A stretch of DNA of 64,000 nt from Microbacterium sp. Root53. GTDB taxonomy: Bacteria; Actinomycetota; Actinomycetes; Actinomycetales; Microbacteriaceae. Numbering within the stretch: the stretch's first letter is position 1; each line of letters opens with the position of its first letter. The translations under genes and the position numbers were made by a program. The notes below the pieces were generated by a model that searched no databases, had not been told where the DNA came from, and saw only the letters and a program-made list of their open reading frames with translations. Of this stretch, positions 63,811 through 64,000 are shown in pieces. Location: the NCBI RefSeq assembly GCF_001426925.1, contig NZ_LMFR01000024.1, positions 32,768 to 96,767 of the forward strand. The letters run 5' to 3'.

Positions 63811-63994
63811 GCCCGCGAGGACTTCTCCACAGATTCGGTTTGAATCGCTGATCTGCGCTTTCCGGCCCGGTGAATGTCGGTGGCCCGGAGGAGAATCGGG
63901 CCGCCCGCGAGGACTTCTCCACAGATTCGGTTTGAATCGCTGATCTGCGCTTTCCGGCCCGGTGAATGTCGGTGGCCCGGAGGAGAATCGGGCC
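63811..63994 (+). repeat. Exact 92-base tandem duplication
   Basis: Bases 63811-63902 and 63903-63994 are identical. Each unit starts GCCCGCGAGGACTTCTCCAC and ends GGAGGAGAATCGGGCC. The second unit abuts an ATG at 63995, so the duplicated segment probably carries that gene's promoter. Confidence 0.9.
63983..63988 (+). promoter_or_regulatory. -10 element for the gene starting at the window edge
   Basis: GAGAAT ends six bases before ATG 63995; the same hexamer and spacing precede the TetR gene at 23191. An identical copy at 63891-63896 lacks the following ATG. Confidence 0.35.
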
Positions 63995-64000
63995 ATGACG
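63995..64000 (+). CDS. Possible start of a gene cut off by the window end
   Basis: Only ATGACG is visible. The call rests on the promoter-like hexamer six bases upstream and on the duplicated segment ending exactly here. Nothing can be said about the product. Confidence 0.3.

Noticed and set aside
63761..63943. A 60-residue open frame in the repeat region
   Set aside because: It runs through the tandem duplication, has no recognisable motif or ribosome-binding site, and its codons come from repeat DNA.
63811..63994. Possible DnaA boxes (TTCTCCACA in each 92-base unit) and hence a replication origin
   Set aside because: There are only two identical copies, both from the duplication, each with a mismatch to TTATCCACA, and no dnaA, dnaN or AT-rich unwinding region nearby.

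Overview
The window is a G+C-rich (roughly 70 percent), densely coded bacterial chromosome segment. Gene content, frequent GTG starts, leaderless-looking promoters and the repeat types point to an actinobacterium of the Microbacteriaceae, probably Microbacterium or a close relative. That placement comes from gene families and style, not from a marker search. I see no prophage, insertion sequence, CRISPR array, rRNA gene or plasmid function.

Layout. 1-3.3 kb: rhodanese, glutaredoxin-like and Dabb proteins, a DUF2231 membrane protein, then an ECF sigma factor / zinc-finger anti-sigma / lipoprotein module. 3.3-8.8 kb: aspS, a DedA protein, a 664-residue lipoprotein of unknown role and a histidine phosphatase. 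9-13.7 kb: System II cytochrome c maturation (TlpA-like, CcdA-like, ResB, CcsB), with a VOC gene on the other strand between resB and ccsB. 14-17.9 kb: a complete fructose operon (fruR, fruK, fruA). 18-23.9 kb: an MMPL transporter plus YhgE/Pip protein operon, divergent from a TetR gene across two tandem palindromic operators. 23.9-34.2 kb: scattered menaquinone genes (menC, menB, menE, menA, menD) mixed with an LLM oxidoreductase, a flavin monooxygenase and its MarR regulator. 34.3-40.4 kb: PPK2 kinase, metY, SDR, phosphoribosyltransferase, ung, GNAT acetyltransferase, nitronate-monooxygenase-like protein. 40.5-46.4 kb: a six-gene oligopeptide-type ABC operon headed by an alpha/beta hydrolase. 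46.6-49.7 kb: AhpD-like protein, tyrosine phosphatase, an iron-box-controlled standalone SIP domain, a small HExxH protein and an arginase-family enzyme. 49.9-54.7 kb: two tandem TPM-domain membrane proteins followed by PspA. 55-63.5 kb: DUF3097, trmB, a CPBP-like protein, gamma-glutamyltransferase, a membrane Ser/Thr kinase, hutH, an IclR regulator and tRNA-Arg(CCG). The last 450 bases carry tandem repeats and an exact 92-base duplication ending at a possible start codon.

How the genes work together. Cytochrome c maturation and menaquinone synthesis together indicate an aerobic respiratory chain using menaquinone. Fructose is taken up by a PTS and phosphorylated by FruK under a local DeoR-type repressor. 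The MMPL/YhgE operon looks like a regulated envelope-export or efflux module, and the TPM/PspA operon like envelope-stress maintenance.

Two general signals stand out. First, more than twenty transcription units have a -10-like hexamer (TANNNT, CAGGAT or close) ending 6-8 bases before the start codon, which predicts leaderless mRNAs and fixes several starts. Second, gene ends are marked by long, nearly perfect inverted repeats without U-tracts. Two of these are related copies of one sequence, and a separate compound repeat of about 192 bases occurs twice in full.
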